Shown piece by piece: positions 1 through 7,723 of a DNA stretch of 24,794 bases. The stretch's first letter is position 1. Each line of letters opens with the position of its first letter. Both the position numbers and the translations under genes were made by a program. The notes below the pieces were generated by a model that was not told the DNA's origin, did no database searches, and saw only the letters and a program-made list of their open reading frames with translations. Source of the DNA: Bacillota bacterium (lineage in GTDB: Bacteria; Bacillota_C; Negativicutes; JAEYSJ01); the NCBI GenBank assembly GCA_023434855.1, contig JAEYSJ010000108.1:1-24794 (forward strand), read 5' to 3'.

Positions 1-124
1 ATGAGGTCTCTCATAGCGTAAGCTAGTAAGGAACCTTGAAGATGACAAGGTAGATAGGCCAGGTGTGTAAGTGGCGTAATCCATTAAGCTGACTGGTACT
101 AATATTCCGAGGACTTGACTTAAA
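1..124 (+). rRNA. 23S rRNA, 3' end (partial)
   Basis: The first ~124 bases match the conserved 3' end of bacterial 23S rRNA: the segment around ccttgaagatgacaaggt, then gataggccaggtgt, then gctgactggtactaatat and the terminal ccgaggacttgact. The gene is cut by the window start. The exact 3' end is estimated from the usual end of the family. The spacer to 5S (125-252) holds no tRNA that I can see. Confidence 0.95.
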
Positions 125-252
125 AGCGGACGTTAGCTGTCAGACATTCGATGTTGGACGGATAACGTTGAAAAAACCAAATTAATGCGCAACTTTCTTC
201 TGTGAAGTTTTCAGGGAATATATCCGCAAGGAATGTTTACCTGAACTAAATA

Positions 253-369
<117 letters not shown>

Positions 370-372
370 TAC

Positions 373-404
373 AAAACACTCACTTTACTAGTGGGTGTTT
401 TTGT
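373..404 (+). terminator. rRNA operon terminator
   Basis: An 11-bp stem (aaaacactcac / gtgggtgtttt, one G-U pair) with a 7-nt loop, followed by a T-rich run. It lies just after 5S rRNA and ends the rRNA operon. Confidence 0.85.
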
Positions 405-450
405 TTTATATAATTAGTGCCACCAAGCCGGGGACCGTCGGGAATGAATA

Positions 451-479
451 AAGCACTCCGGCATTTTGCCGGAGTGCTT
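451..479 (-). terminator. Strong hairpin terminator, convergent
   Basis: A perfect 13-bp stem (aagcactccggca / tgccggagtgctt) with a 3-nt ttt loop. It sits right after the stop codon of the 43-aa minus-strand gene, so it most likely ends that transcript. It may also act as a second stop for rRNA operon transcripts. The T-tract on the minus strand is short (tttatt). Confidence 0.75.
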
Positions 480-482
480 ATA

Positions 483-614
483 TTACTTTTTGTTGTTAAA
501 AGCAAGAAAAACTATGCCATGCCCATACTTCTCATTAAATTCTTTTTCAAAATGTTCAATCATAGTAACCTGTTCTGTTGAAAGATTTGCAATGGAAACT
601 TTATCCAATAACAT
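483..614 (-). CDS. 43-aa protein of unknown function
   Basis: A short reading frame from ATG at 614 to TAA at 483. The start is supported by a strong Shine-Dalgarno sequence (aaaggag) about 8 nt upstream, and the stop is followed directly by a perfect hairpin terminator. The peptide begins MLLDKVSIANLSTEQVTMIE and ends in KYGHGIVFLAFNNKK. It looks like one charged amphipathic helix followed by a short hydrophobic strand; there are no Cys residues and no signal peptide. I do not recognise a family. The well-formed start and terminator make a real gene likely despite its length. It lies between the rRNA operon and fba on the fba strand, but fba has its own terminator upstream of this gene. Confidence 0.65.
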   Translation of the reverse strand: MLLDKVSIANLSTEQVTMIEHFEKEFNEKYGHGIVFLAFNNKK

Positions 615-682
615 AAATAATTACTCCTTTCATCGCTATATATTCTGTTAATATTAAATTCCCCTGATATTAGAGAAATATG

Positions 683-723
683 TAAAAATAAAAACAGTCT
701 GAGCAATTGTCTCAGACTGCTTT
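683..723 (-). terminator. Terminator of fba
   Basis: A 9-bp stem (cagtctgag / ctcagactg, 695-703 with 711-719) around a 7-nt loop, six bases after the fba stop codon. Reading the minus strand it is followed by a T-rich run (tttttattttta). The plus-strand side also has ctttagttttt, so it may work in both directions. Confidence 0.85.
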
Positions 724-728
724 AGTTT

Positions 729-1658
729 TTACAGACGGTTGCTGCAGTTTAAAACATTTTTTATTTTATGTTTTACCATGTTCTTAATAGCTTCGCGGGC
801 AGGCTTAAGGTATTGACGAGGATCAAAGTCTGCCGGATTAGTGGCGAAATGTTCTCGTATAGAGGCAGTCATAGCCAAACGCAGATCTGTATCAATATTG
901 ATCTTACATACACCCAGTTTGCCGGCTGCTAACAGCATTTCCTCAGGTACGCCCTGCGCTCCCTTAATTTCGCCGCTAAATTTATTGCACTTGGCAACAA
1001 ATTCCGGCAATACGGTGGAGGCACCGTGCAGTACAAGGGGAAAGCCAGGTAAAAGATTAGTAATTTTCTCTAACCGTTCAAAATCAAGCTGGGGTTCACC
1101 TTTGAACTTATATGCACCGTGGCTAGTTCCAATAGCAATTGCCAAAGAGTCAACACCGGTTCGTTGGACGAATTCTACTGCCTGATCAGGATCTGTATAT
1201 GACGCGTCCTTGGCTGCGACTTTTACTGCATCTTCTACACCAGCTAAGCGTCCTAATTCGGCTTCAACTACTACCCCATGAGCGTGAGCGTACTCAACTA
1301 CTTTCTTGGTTAAGGCAACATTCTCATCGAATGGTAATTTTGAGCCGTCAATCATAACAGATGTAAAGCCGCCGTCAACGCAGGACTTGCAGATTTCAAA
1401 GTCTTCGCCATGGTCGAGGTGCAGGCAAATTGGTAAACCTGAATCTTCAACTGCTGCTTCCACCAATTTAATAAGATATATGTGTTTAGCATATTTACGG
1501 GCTCCTGCAGATACCTGCAGAATTAGAGGTGCTTGTTCCTCTTTTGCAGCGTCAACAATGCCTTGAATTATTTCCATGTTGTTAACATTAAATGCACCTA
1601 TTGCATATTTGCCTTCATAGGCTTTTTTAAACATTTCTTTTGAAGTAACTAATGGCAT
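729..1658 (-). CDS. fba: Class II fructose-1,6-bisphosphate aldolase
   Basis: A 309-residue class II (zinc-dependent) aldolase, which cleaves or forms fructose 1,6-bisphosphate in glycolysis and gluconeogenesis in the cytoplasm. Visible family features are the HLDHGED motif (residues 80-86; Asp82 as the expected catalytic acid, His83 as a zinc ligand), further zinc-ligand histidines in GTSHGAYKF (His180) and LVLHGAS (His211), and the C-terminal NIDTDLR segment that binds phosphate. Length is normal for the family. The start ATG has ggaggg 7 nt upstream. The gene is monocistronic: its own promoter is at 1707-1735 and a terminator follows. A close relative, tagatose-bisphosphate aldolase, cannot be fully excluded from motifs alone. 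Confidence 0.95.
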   Translation of the reverse strand: MPLVTSKEMFKKAYEGKYAIGAFNVNNMEIIQGIVDAAKEEQAPLILQVSAGARKYAKHIYLIKLVEAAVEDSGLPICLHLDHGEDFEICKSCVDGGFTSVMIDGSKLPFDENVALTKKVVEYAHAHGVVVEAELGRLAGVEDAVKVAAKDASYTDPDQAVEFVQRTGVDSLAIAIGTSHGAYKFKGEPQLDFERLEKITNLLPGFPLVLHGASTVLPEFVAKCNKFSGEIKGAQGVPEEMLLAAGKLGVCKINIDTDLRLAMTASIREHFATNPADFDPRQYLKPAREAIKNMVKHKIKNVLNCSNRL

Positions 1659-1706
1659 TAGGGTCCCTCCATAGTTTTAGTAATTCTTTATCTTTTGTAC
1701 TTGTTT

Positions 1707-1735
1707 ATTATACCATATTTTTCAAAAAATATCAG
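1707..1735 (-). promoter_or_regulatory. SigA-type promoter of fba
   Basis: Reading the minus strand: ctgata (-35), a 17-bp spacer, then tataat (-10, perfect consensus) preceded by TG in the extended -10 position (tggtataat). It lies about 50 bp upstream of the fba start codon. Confidence 0.7.
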
Positions 1736-1825
1736 GGTATCGGATTTTTTTTGAGACCTTCTGATTGCACCAAGATATAGGCGAGGTATAAGTATCAGGT
1801 TGAAGCAATTAGCAATCATATATTA

Positions 1826-2695
1826 CTAAAGTTGACTCAGTAATATTGTTATATCGTCAGGAAGGGGGGAAGATATATCAATATTTTTGCCGGTTATTGG
1901 ATGGTTAAATGAAATCCGGGCCGCATGAAGAGCCTGACGGCTTATGAATTCCGTGCTGCCGCCATATAAGTCGTCACCCAGTAATGGATGATTGATATAT
2001 GATAGATGAACCCGTATTTGGTGAGTACGTCCGGTGATTAATTCCAATTCTACCAAACTTGCCTGTGGAAAATTTTTAATTACCCGGTAATGGGTTATCG
2101 CAGGTTTTCCGTCCGGACGTACCATACGCTCGATTATACTACTAGGATTACGGCCTATAGGTGCATCGATAGAACCTTCCACTTGATTGAAAAATCCTGA
2201 TGTGACTGCGAGATACCAGCGCTTGATCGGCTTTATATTATTGCGATTCAGTAAATGTTGAATATGGGGAAGTTTGGCTATTACCATTAAACCTGAAGTA
2301 TTACGGTCCAGACGGTGGACAGGATGAAAACCGTAATTTAAGTGGTTTTGCTGATAATGGAATATAACTCCATTAGCTAAAGTTGCCGAATCTTGCTGGG
2401 TGGTAGGATGTACTAACATACCTGCAGGTTTATTCAAGATAATTAAATAATCATCTTCAAAACAAATGTCCAGCGGTAGAAATTCAGGTTTAATAGTGCA
2501 TTCATCAATCCAGGTGATTGCAATTATATCACGGGCTTGTACCAAAGTATGGCAAGGCATAAGTTGTCCATTTATTAATACCGTTCCATTATGTTTGATC
2601 TTCCGCCATAGGGTGAGAGAAAGCCCTACATTTTTCCGCAGATAGTTTTTGAGCGGCATTGGGTTAATAGTGTCAGGTACGATAAGATTTATCAT
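1826..2695 (-). CDS. RluA/RluD-family RNA pseudouridine synthase
   Basis: A 289-residue pseudouridine synthase that isomerises uridines in rRNA or tRNA. The N-terminal ~60 residues look like an S4 RNA-binding domain. The catalytic domain carries the family signature PVHRLDRNTSG, with Asp130 as the expected catalytic aspartate, then LELITGRTHQIRVHLSY and LLGDDLYGG. Start ATG has aaggag 5 nt upstream. Many bacteria carry several RluA-type paralogues (RluA, RluC, RluD and YhcT/YjbO-like), and motifs do not settle which target this one modifies. An N-terminal S4 domain favours the RluD/RluC side over RluA. Confidence 0.9.
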   Translation of the reverse strand: MINLIVPDTINPMPLKNYLRKNVGLSLTLWRKIKHNGTVLINGQLMPCHTLVQARDIIAITWIDECTIKPEFLPLDICFEDDYLIILNKPAGMLVHPTTQQDSATLANGVIFHYQQNHLNYGFHPVHRLDRNTSGLMVIAKLPHIQHLLNRNNIKPIKRWYLAVTSGFFNQVEGSIDAPIGRNPSSIIERMVRPDGKPAITHYRVIKNFPQASLVELELITGRTHQIRVHLSYINHPLLGDDLYGGSTEFISRQALHAARISFNHPITGKNIDISSPLPDDITILLSQL

Positions 2696-2780
2696 TATTG
2701 CTCCTTAAAATGTATAGTATAATAAGAATAGCAAATTGATTGAAAGCACCATTATATAATTTGCTTCATATTACAGATTA

Positions 2781-2814
2781 TGTATAGGGGCGACAAGGGT
2801 ATCGCCCCTATACA
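2781..2814. repeat. Palindrome with ggggcga/tcgcccc arms
   Basis: A perfect 13-bp inverted repeat (tgtataggggcga / tcgcccctataca) with an 8-nt centre, between the 156-aa gene and the pseudouridine synthase gene. No T-tract follows on either strand, so it is not a clean intrinsic terminator. It may be a dispersed palindromic repeat or a transcript-end stabiliser; the window shows only this copy. Confidence 0.6.
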
Positions 2815-2838
2815 TTACACTACTTCATACATAATATT

Positions 2839-3309
2839 TTAAATTATACTTTCCACCATGGCAATTATGTTCGCCATATGTTCGCGCTCCATAATCAAGG
2901 ATTCGTTTAAATACTCATTCATAGGATCCCCATGCATGGCAAATATGTGTATTACGCGATTATGGCGTCGTGTTAATGCCAACAGCAAGAGAAGTAAAAG
3001 GATACGGTGAGCGCCGAGGACATGTTCTTCAGTTTCACTTTCCTCGTCTTGTATTATCATACCGAATTTTTTCATTATCGTTCCCATTGGCTCATCATGC
3101 ATGCAAATCATGTGAACAACATCTAAATAGGCCCGCCAATGATTAACGGCCATATCATCTAAGCTATCCCGCATGGCGTCAGTAGCATGCTCAGCAGCTT
3201 CGACAGCACTATACATCAGTTCTAGTTGCTCCACAGCTTCTTCGTGCATCACACGCATATGATCTAAATCTATCGACATAGGTTTGCGGTTACGTGATTT
3301 TCTCATCAT
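2839..3309 (-). CDS. Uncharacterised 156-aa protein
   Basis: I do not recognise a family. The protein is predicted to be largely helical, very rich in Met and His (repeated MHxEPM/MHGDPM-like pieces: ICMHDEPMGTIM and FAMHGDPMNEYL), with a short Leu run (about residues 103-111) followed by basic residues. The two MH(D/G)(E/D)PM segments suggest an internal duplication of two helical halves, perhaps metal-binding, but no classical motif is present. The start is ATG 3309, directly followed by a second ATG; an aaaggagg sequence lies somewhat far upstream (about 14 nt), so the start is less certain than usual. It precedes the pseudouridine synthase gene on the same strand. Confidence 0.65.
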   Translation of the reverse strand: MMRKSRNRKPMSIDLDHMRVMHEEAVEQLELMYSAVEAAEHATDAMRDSLDDMAVNHWRAYLDVVHMICMHDEPMGTIMKKFGMIIQDEESETEEHVLGAHRILLLLLLLALTRRHNRVIHIFAMHGDPMNEYLNESLIMEREHMANIIAMVESII

Positions 3310-3380
3310 TAGTCCAATAAAGCCTCCTTTGAAAATTTGCTATATCCTATGCCAATTTTTTGTAAGGTGTGAAAGCAGTT

Positions 3381-3701
3381 TTAATTTTGGCAGGGAGCTA
3401 TGATTCTTATCGCCTTAATAGGAATGTGCATTGATAATGCTCTGCGGTGGATGCAAGTATTTACGATAATAAAATCACAACCAACATAGCAGAGAGTGCC
3501 GCGGAAACTGTCTTGGCGGCAGATGCGGGCGTCAACTGAAAGTAAAACTTCATCTCCTAACAGGCATAACAGGCGGTCTTTAAATTTCGCCTCATAACAA
3601 TCAGGGATACATCCATCAAACATCATTTGTTTTTGGTCAAAATCACCACAGGGAAACATTTCTTCGCACCCATAATACCAATGCGGGTATTTGCTATCCA
3701 T
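3381..3701 (-). CDS. Cys-rich 106-aa protein, possibly spore-associated
   Basis: A 106-residue protein with nine Cys. Its second half (VLLSVDARICRQDSFRG, then LCYVGCDFIIVN, then IPIKAIRIIAP) has the strand pattern of a small beta-barrel of the kind seen in short spore-coat-related Firmicutes proteins (a G-x-L-x-YVG-x-DFI core and a terminal IPI-x-AI-x-xI). The N-terminus is rich in aromatic and Cys residues. I infer a possible spore-coat role only from this resemblance and from the evidence that the host sporulates. The start ATG has a perfect aaaggaggt 10 nt upstream. It is divergent from the small membrane protein gene at 3922. Confidence 0.65.
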   Translation of the reverse strand: MDSKYPHWYYGCEEMFPCGDFDQKQMMFDGCIPDCYEAKFKDRLLCLLGDEVLLSVDARICRQDSFRGTLCYVGCDFIIVNTCIHRRALSMHIPIKAIRIIAPCQN

Positions 3702-3745
3702 AAAATTGATAACCTCCTTTTGTTTTTTTTGAAGGTAATAAAAAC

Positions 3746-3774
3746 TTGAATGTTAACTTGGTATATCATATGAT
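3746..3774 (+). promoter_or_regulatory. Possible promoter for the 83-aa membrane protein
   Basis: ttgaat (-35), 17-bp spacer, tatgat (-10). It would give a leader of about 140 nt before the ATG at 3922. The -10 overlaps a palindrome (tatcatatgata) that faces the divergent gene and could also be part of that gene's control. Confidence 0.4.
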
Positions 3775-3921
3775 AGGCATCAACATAATGTTACTGGGTG
3801 CATTTTTAATAGAAATAAAAATTTGTGTAAAGATAGTTGTTGGTGTTTCTGCAGGAATCGACCTCTTTATCGCGAATTCGTAATACAGCCATTTCTCGTA
3901 GTAATTTGCAGGGAGGACGTT

Positions 3922-4173
3922 ATGGACTTTTTTAAAAACAGCAATACTATTTTACTTGGCTTTTTAATTTGGTTAATTATTGCACCCAGGTTTAGCAGTC
4001 CCCGGCATGGAGAATTGTTTTTAGCATATATGACGGCGCTTCTGTTTAGCCTTATTGCCAGCTCTGAGATTATGATGGTAAAGCCGGTGGCCTTCTTTTT
4101 TACCGTGGGTGGTGTATTGGCGTTTTGCTACATAGTAGCGCGAATGACCATTAGGGTTACAATTAAGAAATAA
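3922..4173 (+). CDS. Small membrane protein, 83 aa
   Basis: The frame stays open upstream to 3823, but the ATG at 3922 is chosen because it is preceded by gggagg with 5-6 nt spacing and gives a clean membrane protein ([17 protein letters not shown]...). Three hydrophobic stretches (about residues 8-21, 31-47 and 52-72) suggest three membrane helices with a basic C-terminal tail (VTIKK). I do not recognise the family. It is 71 bp upstream of yajQ on the same strand and may be co-transcribed with it. Confidence 0.65.
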   Translation: MDFFKNSNTILLGFLIWLIIAPRFSSPRHGELFLAYMTALLFSLIASSEIMMVKPVAFFFTVGGVLAFCYIVARMTIRVTIKK

Positions 4174-4244
4174 ATTATCTAAGGTGTTTTAAAATTAGGA
4201 GATTTACTTTTGGAACAGCATTATATGGAGGGGTGTTATTTTTT

Positions 4245-4739
4245 ATGGCTAAGGATTGTTCATTTGACATTGTTTCGGAAGTTGATATGCAGGAGGTGGA
4301 CAATGCAGTTAATCAGACAATAAAAGAAATTAGCCAGCGGTTTGACTTTCGTGGCACAAAATCGACCTTAAAGTTAGAAGACGATCAAATAAAAATAATT
4401 GCCGATGATGACTTTAAGTTAAAAAGCGTTATTGATATTTTACAAACAAAAGTGATTAAACGCGGTATTTCGCTAAAAAGCCTGGATTATGGTAAAATAG
4501 AGTCGGCAGCTCAGAGCACAATCCGCCAGATTATTACTATTAAAAAGGGGATTAGCAAGGAAAAAGCCAAGGAAGTAGTGGCAGCCATTAAAGAATCAAA
4601 GCTTAAAGTTCAGGCGCAAATTATGGATGATCAGGTGCGGGTGTCAGCTAAAGACAAAGATGATCTTCAAAATATCATTGCTAAATTAAAACAGGGTGAT
4701 TTTGGGATAGATTTGCAATTTGTAAATTACCGTTCCTAA
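4245..4739 (+). CDS. yajQ: YajQ-family nucleotide-binding protein
   Basis: A 164-residue protein of the YajQ (UPF0234) family, whose members bind nucleotides; some proteobacterial members bind cyclic di-GMP and act with a transcription factor. Family hallmarks seen: [18 protein letters not shown] at the N-terminus, QRFDFRGTK, the repeat of two ferredoxin-like folds, and the ending [16 protein letters not shown] at 4233 is in frame but overlaps the Shine-Dalgarno ggagggg (4227-4233), so the ATG at 4245 is chosen; it also matches the MAKDxSFDIVS family start. A bidirectional terminator follows at once. The ligand in this organism is unknown. Confidence 0.93.
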   Translation: MAKDCSFDIVSEVDMQEVDNAVNQTIKEISQRFDFRGTKSTLKLEDDQIKIIADDDFKLKSVIDILQTKVIKRGISLKSLDYGKIESAAQSTIRQIITIKKGISKEKAKEVVAAIKESKLKVQAQIMDDQVRVSAKDKDDLQNIIAKLKQGDFGIDLQFVNYRS

Positions 4740-4742
4740 ATA

Positions 4743-4780
4743 AAAAAACTTCCGCAATTGTTTTGCGGAAGTTTTTTATT
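4743..4780 (+). terminator. Bidirectional terminator between yajQ and uraA
   Basis: A perfect 15-bp stem (aaaaaacttccgcaa / ttgcggaagtttttt) with a 5-nt loop. It lies between convergent genes; the A-run on one side and T-run on the other give a U-tract in both directions. Confidence 0.9.
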
Positions 4781-4798
4781 TAAAAGTTTTTAGCTATA

Positions 4799-6049
4799 TT
4801 AGTTGTCATTTGTCAGTCCAAGTAAATCCAGTACCTTAAAGCATAAGCTGAGAATGATAGATACAACAGTAGCTAAGGCCATTCCTTTCATAGTTACGGT
4901 TCCAATAGTAAGGCTTGCGCCGCTAATGCCGATGACAAGTACAACGGAAGTTAAAATAAGATTGCGGGCTTTGCTATAGTCAACTTTTGTTTCTACAAGC
5001 ATGCGGATACCCGAGGCGGCGATAACACCGAACAAGAGAAGTGATACCCCGCCCATAACAGGAACAGGAATACTTTGAATGGCTGCAGCCAATTTACCTA
5101 CAAAAGAAAGAATGATTGCGATTATGGCAGCGCCGCCGATAACCCAAGTACTGTATACTTTAGTAATTGCCATTACGCCGATATTTTCGCCGTAGGTAGT
5201 GTTGGGAGTGGAACCAAAGAGGCCGGACAGCATTGTGGATAAACCATTACCCAGTAAAGAGCGGTGCAAGCCGGGAGATTTGGCCAAGTCGCGTCCTACA
5301 ATATTACCTGTAACGACCAAGTGTCCAATATGTTCGGCAATAACTACCAAAGCGGCAGGTGCAATAATGGCAATTGCGCTAAAATTAAACTCAGGAGTAT
5401 AAATTGTCGGCATGGCAATCCACGGTGCTGCGGTAATGCCGTTTAAGTCTACCAGACCCATAATAAAAGCCAGTGCGTAACCACTGAGCACACCAACAAG
5501 AATAGGAATAATTGACATGAAGCCGCGGAATAAAATTGAACCAAAAACGGTTACCAGTAATGTGAACAAAGAAACGGTAATAACCTTGGGGTCAAGGGTT
5601 TTAGCCGTGAGGCCTGCCATATCTGCTGCCACCGGAGCCAATTCCAGACCTATTACAGCAACAATGGCACCCATGGCAGCTGGTGGAAACACGGTATCTA
5701 TCCATTTAGTGCCGATCGCGCCAATACTAAGGGCGACCAATGTAAATATTGCGCCCACTACGATAAATCCGCCTAACGCGGCACTGTAACCGTATTGGGG
5801 AAGTACGACGAAAACAGGGGAAAGAAAAGCAAAACTTGAACCAAGATATGCCGGGATTTTTCCTTTGCAGATGAAGAGATACAACAAAGTGCCAATACCG
5901 TTAAATAATAAAATGGTAGCCGGGTTGACTTTGAAAAGAATCGGTACAAGTACGGTAGCTCCAAACATGGCAAATAGGTGCTGCAAACTCAAGGGAAAAG
6001 TTTGCAAAAGCGGCAGTCTGTCTTCAACTTGAATAACCCGTTTGTTCAT
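4799..6049 (-). CDS. uraA: Uracil permease (NCS2 family)
   Basis: A 416-residue inner-membrane transporter of the NCS2/UraA family (proton-coupled uracil uptake for salvage). It begins PLLQTFPLSLQHLFAMFGATVLVP, the classic family N-terminus, and contains the helix-10 region VVIAEHIGHLVVTGNIVGRDL, with the Glu and His expected in the substrate site, and GNGLSTMLSGLFGSTPNTTYGENIG. About 14 hydrophobic segments are visible. The start ATG follows aaggagg with normal spacing. A PyrR-type attenuator lies directly upstream, which supports uracil over xanthine as substrate and indicates repression when pyrimidine nucleotides are plentiful. Confidence 0.94.
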   Translation of the reverse strand: MNKRVIQVEDRLPLLQTFPLSLQHLFAMFGATVLVPILFKVNPATILLFNGIGTLLYLFICKGKIPAYLGSSFAFLSPVFVVLPQYGYSAALGGFIVVGAIFTLVALSIGAIGTKWIDTVFPPAAMGAIVAVIGLELAPVAADMAGLTAKTLDPKVITVSLFTLLVTVFGSILFRGFMSIIPILVGVLSGYALAFIMGLVDLNGITAAPWIAMPTIYTPEFNFSAIAIIAPAALVVIAEHIGHLVVTGNIVGRDLAKSPGLHRSLLGNGLSTMLSGLFGSTPNTTYGENIGVMAITKVYSTWVIGGAAIIAIILSFVGKLAAAIQSIPVPVMGGVSLLLFGVIAASGIRMLVETKVDYSKARNLILTSVVLVIGISGASLTIGTVTMKGMALATVVSIILSLCFKVLDLLGLTNDN

Positions 6050-6082
6050 AAAATAGCCTCCTTAATCAAATTTTTGGCGCAC

Positions 6083-6176
6083 AATAAAACCTCTTACTAT
6101 GTAAGAGGTCATGGGCGGGATAACCAAGCCATTATGGCAGCTTGTTGTGCACCCTTATTAGCCTCTCCGGACTAAT
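6083..6176 (-). promoter_or_regulatory. PyrR-type attenuator in the uraA leader
   Basis: Reading the minus strand, the leader holds AGTCCGGAGAGGCT inside the hairpin TTAG-T-CC/GG-CTAA (6158-6175), matching the PyrR binding loop consensus (AGUCCxGAGAGGCU, followed by AAGG). Downstream is a terminator hairpin (acctcttac / gtaagaggt, 6089-6097 with 6101-6109) followed by ttttatt, ending about 35 nt before the ATG. In known pyr operons UMP-bound PyrR stabilises the first hairpin so that the terminator forms. An alternative 9-bp pairing between 6145-6153 and 6076-6084 is also possible; whether it is part of the switch is not clear. Confidence 0.88.
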
Positions 6177-6194
6177 TTAAAGGTATTTTTTAAA

Positions 6195-6223
6195 ACTTTA
6201 TCATAAAAAATGGTGCTTGTCTA
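6195..6223 (-). promoter_or_regulatory. Possible promoter of uraA
   Basis: Minus strand: tagaca (-35), 17-bp spacer, taaagt (-10, 4 of 6). It would start transcription about 15 nt before the PyrR hairpin, the distance expected for such a leader. Confidence 0.45.
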
Positions 6224-6264
6224 TAATGTTTTACAAAAAAGTACAAAAAAACACAAAAAAATAC

Positions 6265-6293
6265 TGGGCAGTTTATATTTTTTTAGTTACAAT
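6265..6293 (+). promoter_or_regulatory. Promoter of the 376-aa membrane protein gene
   Basis: tgggca (-35), 17-bp spacer, tacaat (-10). About 65 bp upstream of the chosen ATG at 6358. Confidence 0.55.
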
Positions 6294-6357
6294 ATAAGTA
6301 GACTACATAAATTGGTATTTATAGAAAATATAAAGAATGAAAGCTAGGTGGACTATC

Positions 6358-7488
6358 ATGACAAAGAAATCTCCTATTCGAGGTTCCCGGCGTGGACATG
6401 ATGAAAATGAAGCACATGTTCAGATGGAAGATACTCAATTCAGATATGTAGACCAAGCCGAACGTTGGAAACATGAATATGAGCATTGTAAAGCTGTGGA
6501 AGGAAAGTTAGCTGCCGTAAGTGAGCTAAGCTACGAGCCTATTGATTTTGAATCCCAGTTGATACGAACTCCCTGGCAGGAACGGGAAATTCCCAATTAC
6601 GATTACTTAGTGGATGACGCCAAGATGGCAGTTGAGAAAAAATATTTCTTGCCAATTGCTCAACGAATTGGTCTTATTGCGTTGTCATTGATAATTCTAA
6701 TCATAGGCGGTATTGGATTAAGTGCAACAATTGTATTGATAGCAGGTACCGGAGGAGCTGCAGTTGGTGTATCATTATATTTTGTAAAAAAATTCAAGGA
6801 AGAAGAAATGTTAAAAACTACGGCAGAAGCTCAAGCTGAAAGCGAACGACGCTATACCCAAGAAAAAATGATGGCCGACGAAGCCAGACAACAGCACGAA
6901 AATAGTGAAAATGAACGGATAGCAGCAGTGGAAAAACTACTCGAGGGTGATCTGCCGTCAATTGTATTAAGACTTGACGTAGTATTGCCGCAAATCGTTT
7001 TGCCGTTTCCTGTGGAAGTGAATATTGACTTGTTTAATAATGTGCCATTAGTAAAAGTATGGCTGCCATCTAAGTTGGTTATTCCTAAACGAACTTGTGA
7101 ACTATTGCCTTCCGGTCGTTTAAAATATGAGGATAAAGATATACGGAACATTAATAAACAGTATTTGGAATTATGCTCTTCGGCTCTTATGCGAATTATG
7201 GCAGTGATATATGCCAATATTCCAGTATTTGATCAGGGCTATATATGCGGCATGTCCAAAGAAGGGGGAGCTTATAGCGACTGCTTGATTAATGTGTCCC
7301 TTAATCGCGATATTCTAATGCAGGCTTGTAAGGCTGCGAACGGACTTGCCGCTATTCAGACTGCTAAAGCACAGCTTGAATATGATACAAACCTTAATCT
7401 AAAAGCAATAGAGGAGAAAACGCCGGAAGAATGGGGTGAAATAGACCAGAGCGCAGTACGTAGCATTCATTTAAAGATCTTCAAATAA
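6358..7488 (+). CDS. Membrane-hairpin coiled-coil protein, unknown function
   Basis: A 376-residue protein that I do not recognise. The ATG at 6358 is chosen over the in-frame ATG at 6337 because only it has a Shine-Dalgarno (aggtgg, 6 nt spacing). Layout: a charged, soluble N-terminal region (1-97), two closely spaced membrane helices (about 101-120 and 122-143) joined by a Gly-rich turn, a long Glu/Ala/Arg-rich coiled coil (about 145-200, FKEEEMLKTTAEAQAESERR and on), and a C-terminal domain (about 203-376) that looks alpha/beta. There is no signal peptide and no catalytic motif visible. The membrane hairpin would place both soluble parts on the cytoplasmic side. Monocistronic, with its own promoter and terminator. 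Confidence 0.75.
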   Translation: MTKKSPIRGSRRGHDENEAHVQMEDTQFRYVDQAERWKHEYEHCKAVEGKLAAVSELSYEPIDFESQLIRTPWQEREIPNYDYLVDDAKMAVEKKYFLPIAQRIGLIALSLIILIIGGIGLSATIVLIAGTGGAAVGVSLYFVKKFKEEEMLKTTAEAQAESERRYTQEKMMADEARQQHENSENERIAAVEKLLEGDLPSIVLRLDVVLPQIVLPFPVEVNIDLFNNVPLVKVWLPSKLVIPKRTCELLPSGRLKYEDKDIRNINKQYLELCSSALMRIMAVIYANIPVFDQGYICGMSKEGGAYSDCLINVSLNRDILMQACKAANGLAAIQTAKAQLEYDTNLNLKAIEEKTPEEWGEIDQSAVRSIHLKIFK

Positions 7489-7562
7489 TAGGAAAAAAAT
7501 AGCATGGTATCCGGGATAACTTTCAAACAGTAACCATAGCTTAATAGTATAGATTATAAATG

Positions 7563-7593
7563 CGCTTCGGTTTAGCCGGAGCGTTTTGTTTTT
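7563..7593 (+). terminator. Intrinsic terminator
   Basis: An 8-bp G+C-rich stem (cgcttcgg / ccggagcg, one G-U) with a tttag loop and the T-tract ttttgttttt. It ends the 376-aa protein gene. The rest of the gap up to 7723 shows no further gene, and no lysine riboswitch signature. Confidence 0.85.
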
Positions 7594-7723
7594 CCTTGAA
7601 AACAGCTCAGATAATTTTTATACAACTAATGTCCATTCCAAGAAGGAATTTGTATATATGGGGAGAATATAAACACTTATTGCCAACATTAACTAGTTGA
7701 CTGTTGCAAAAAGGAGGATGGGG

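Noticed and set aside
125..252. tRNA gene in the 23S-5S spacer
   Set aside because: No acceptor stem, anticodon arm or T-loop (ttcgaatc-like) sequence can be found; the spacer appears to hold only rRNA processing sequence.
466..651. A plus-strand 61-codon frame
   Set aside because: It begins inside the terminator hairpin, has no ribosome-binding site and lies opposite the better supported 43-aa minus-strand gene.
7594..7723. Lysine riboswitch upstream of lysC
   Set aside because: The gap after the preceding terminator is only about 130 nt and shows none of the conserved lysine-aptamer blocks or a terminator.
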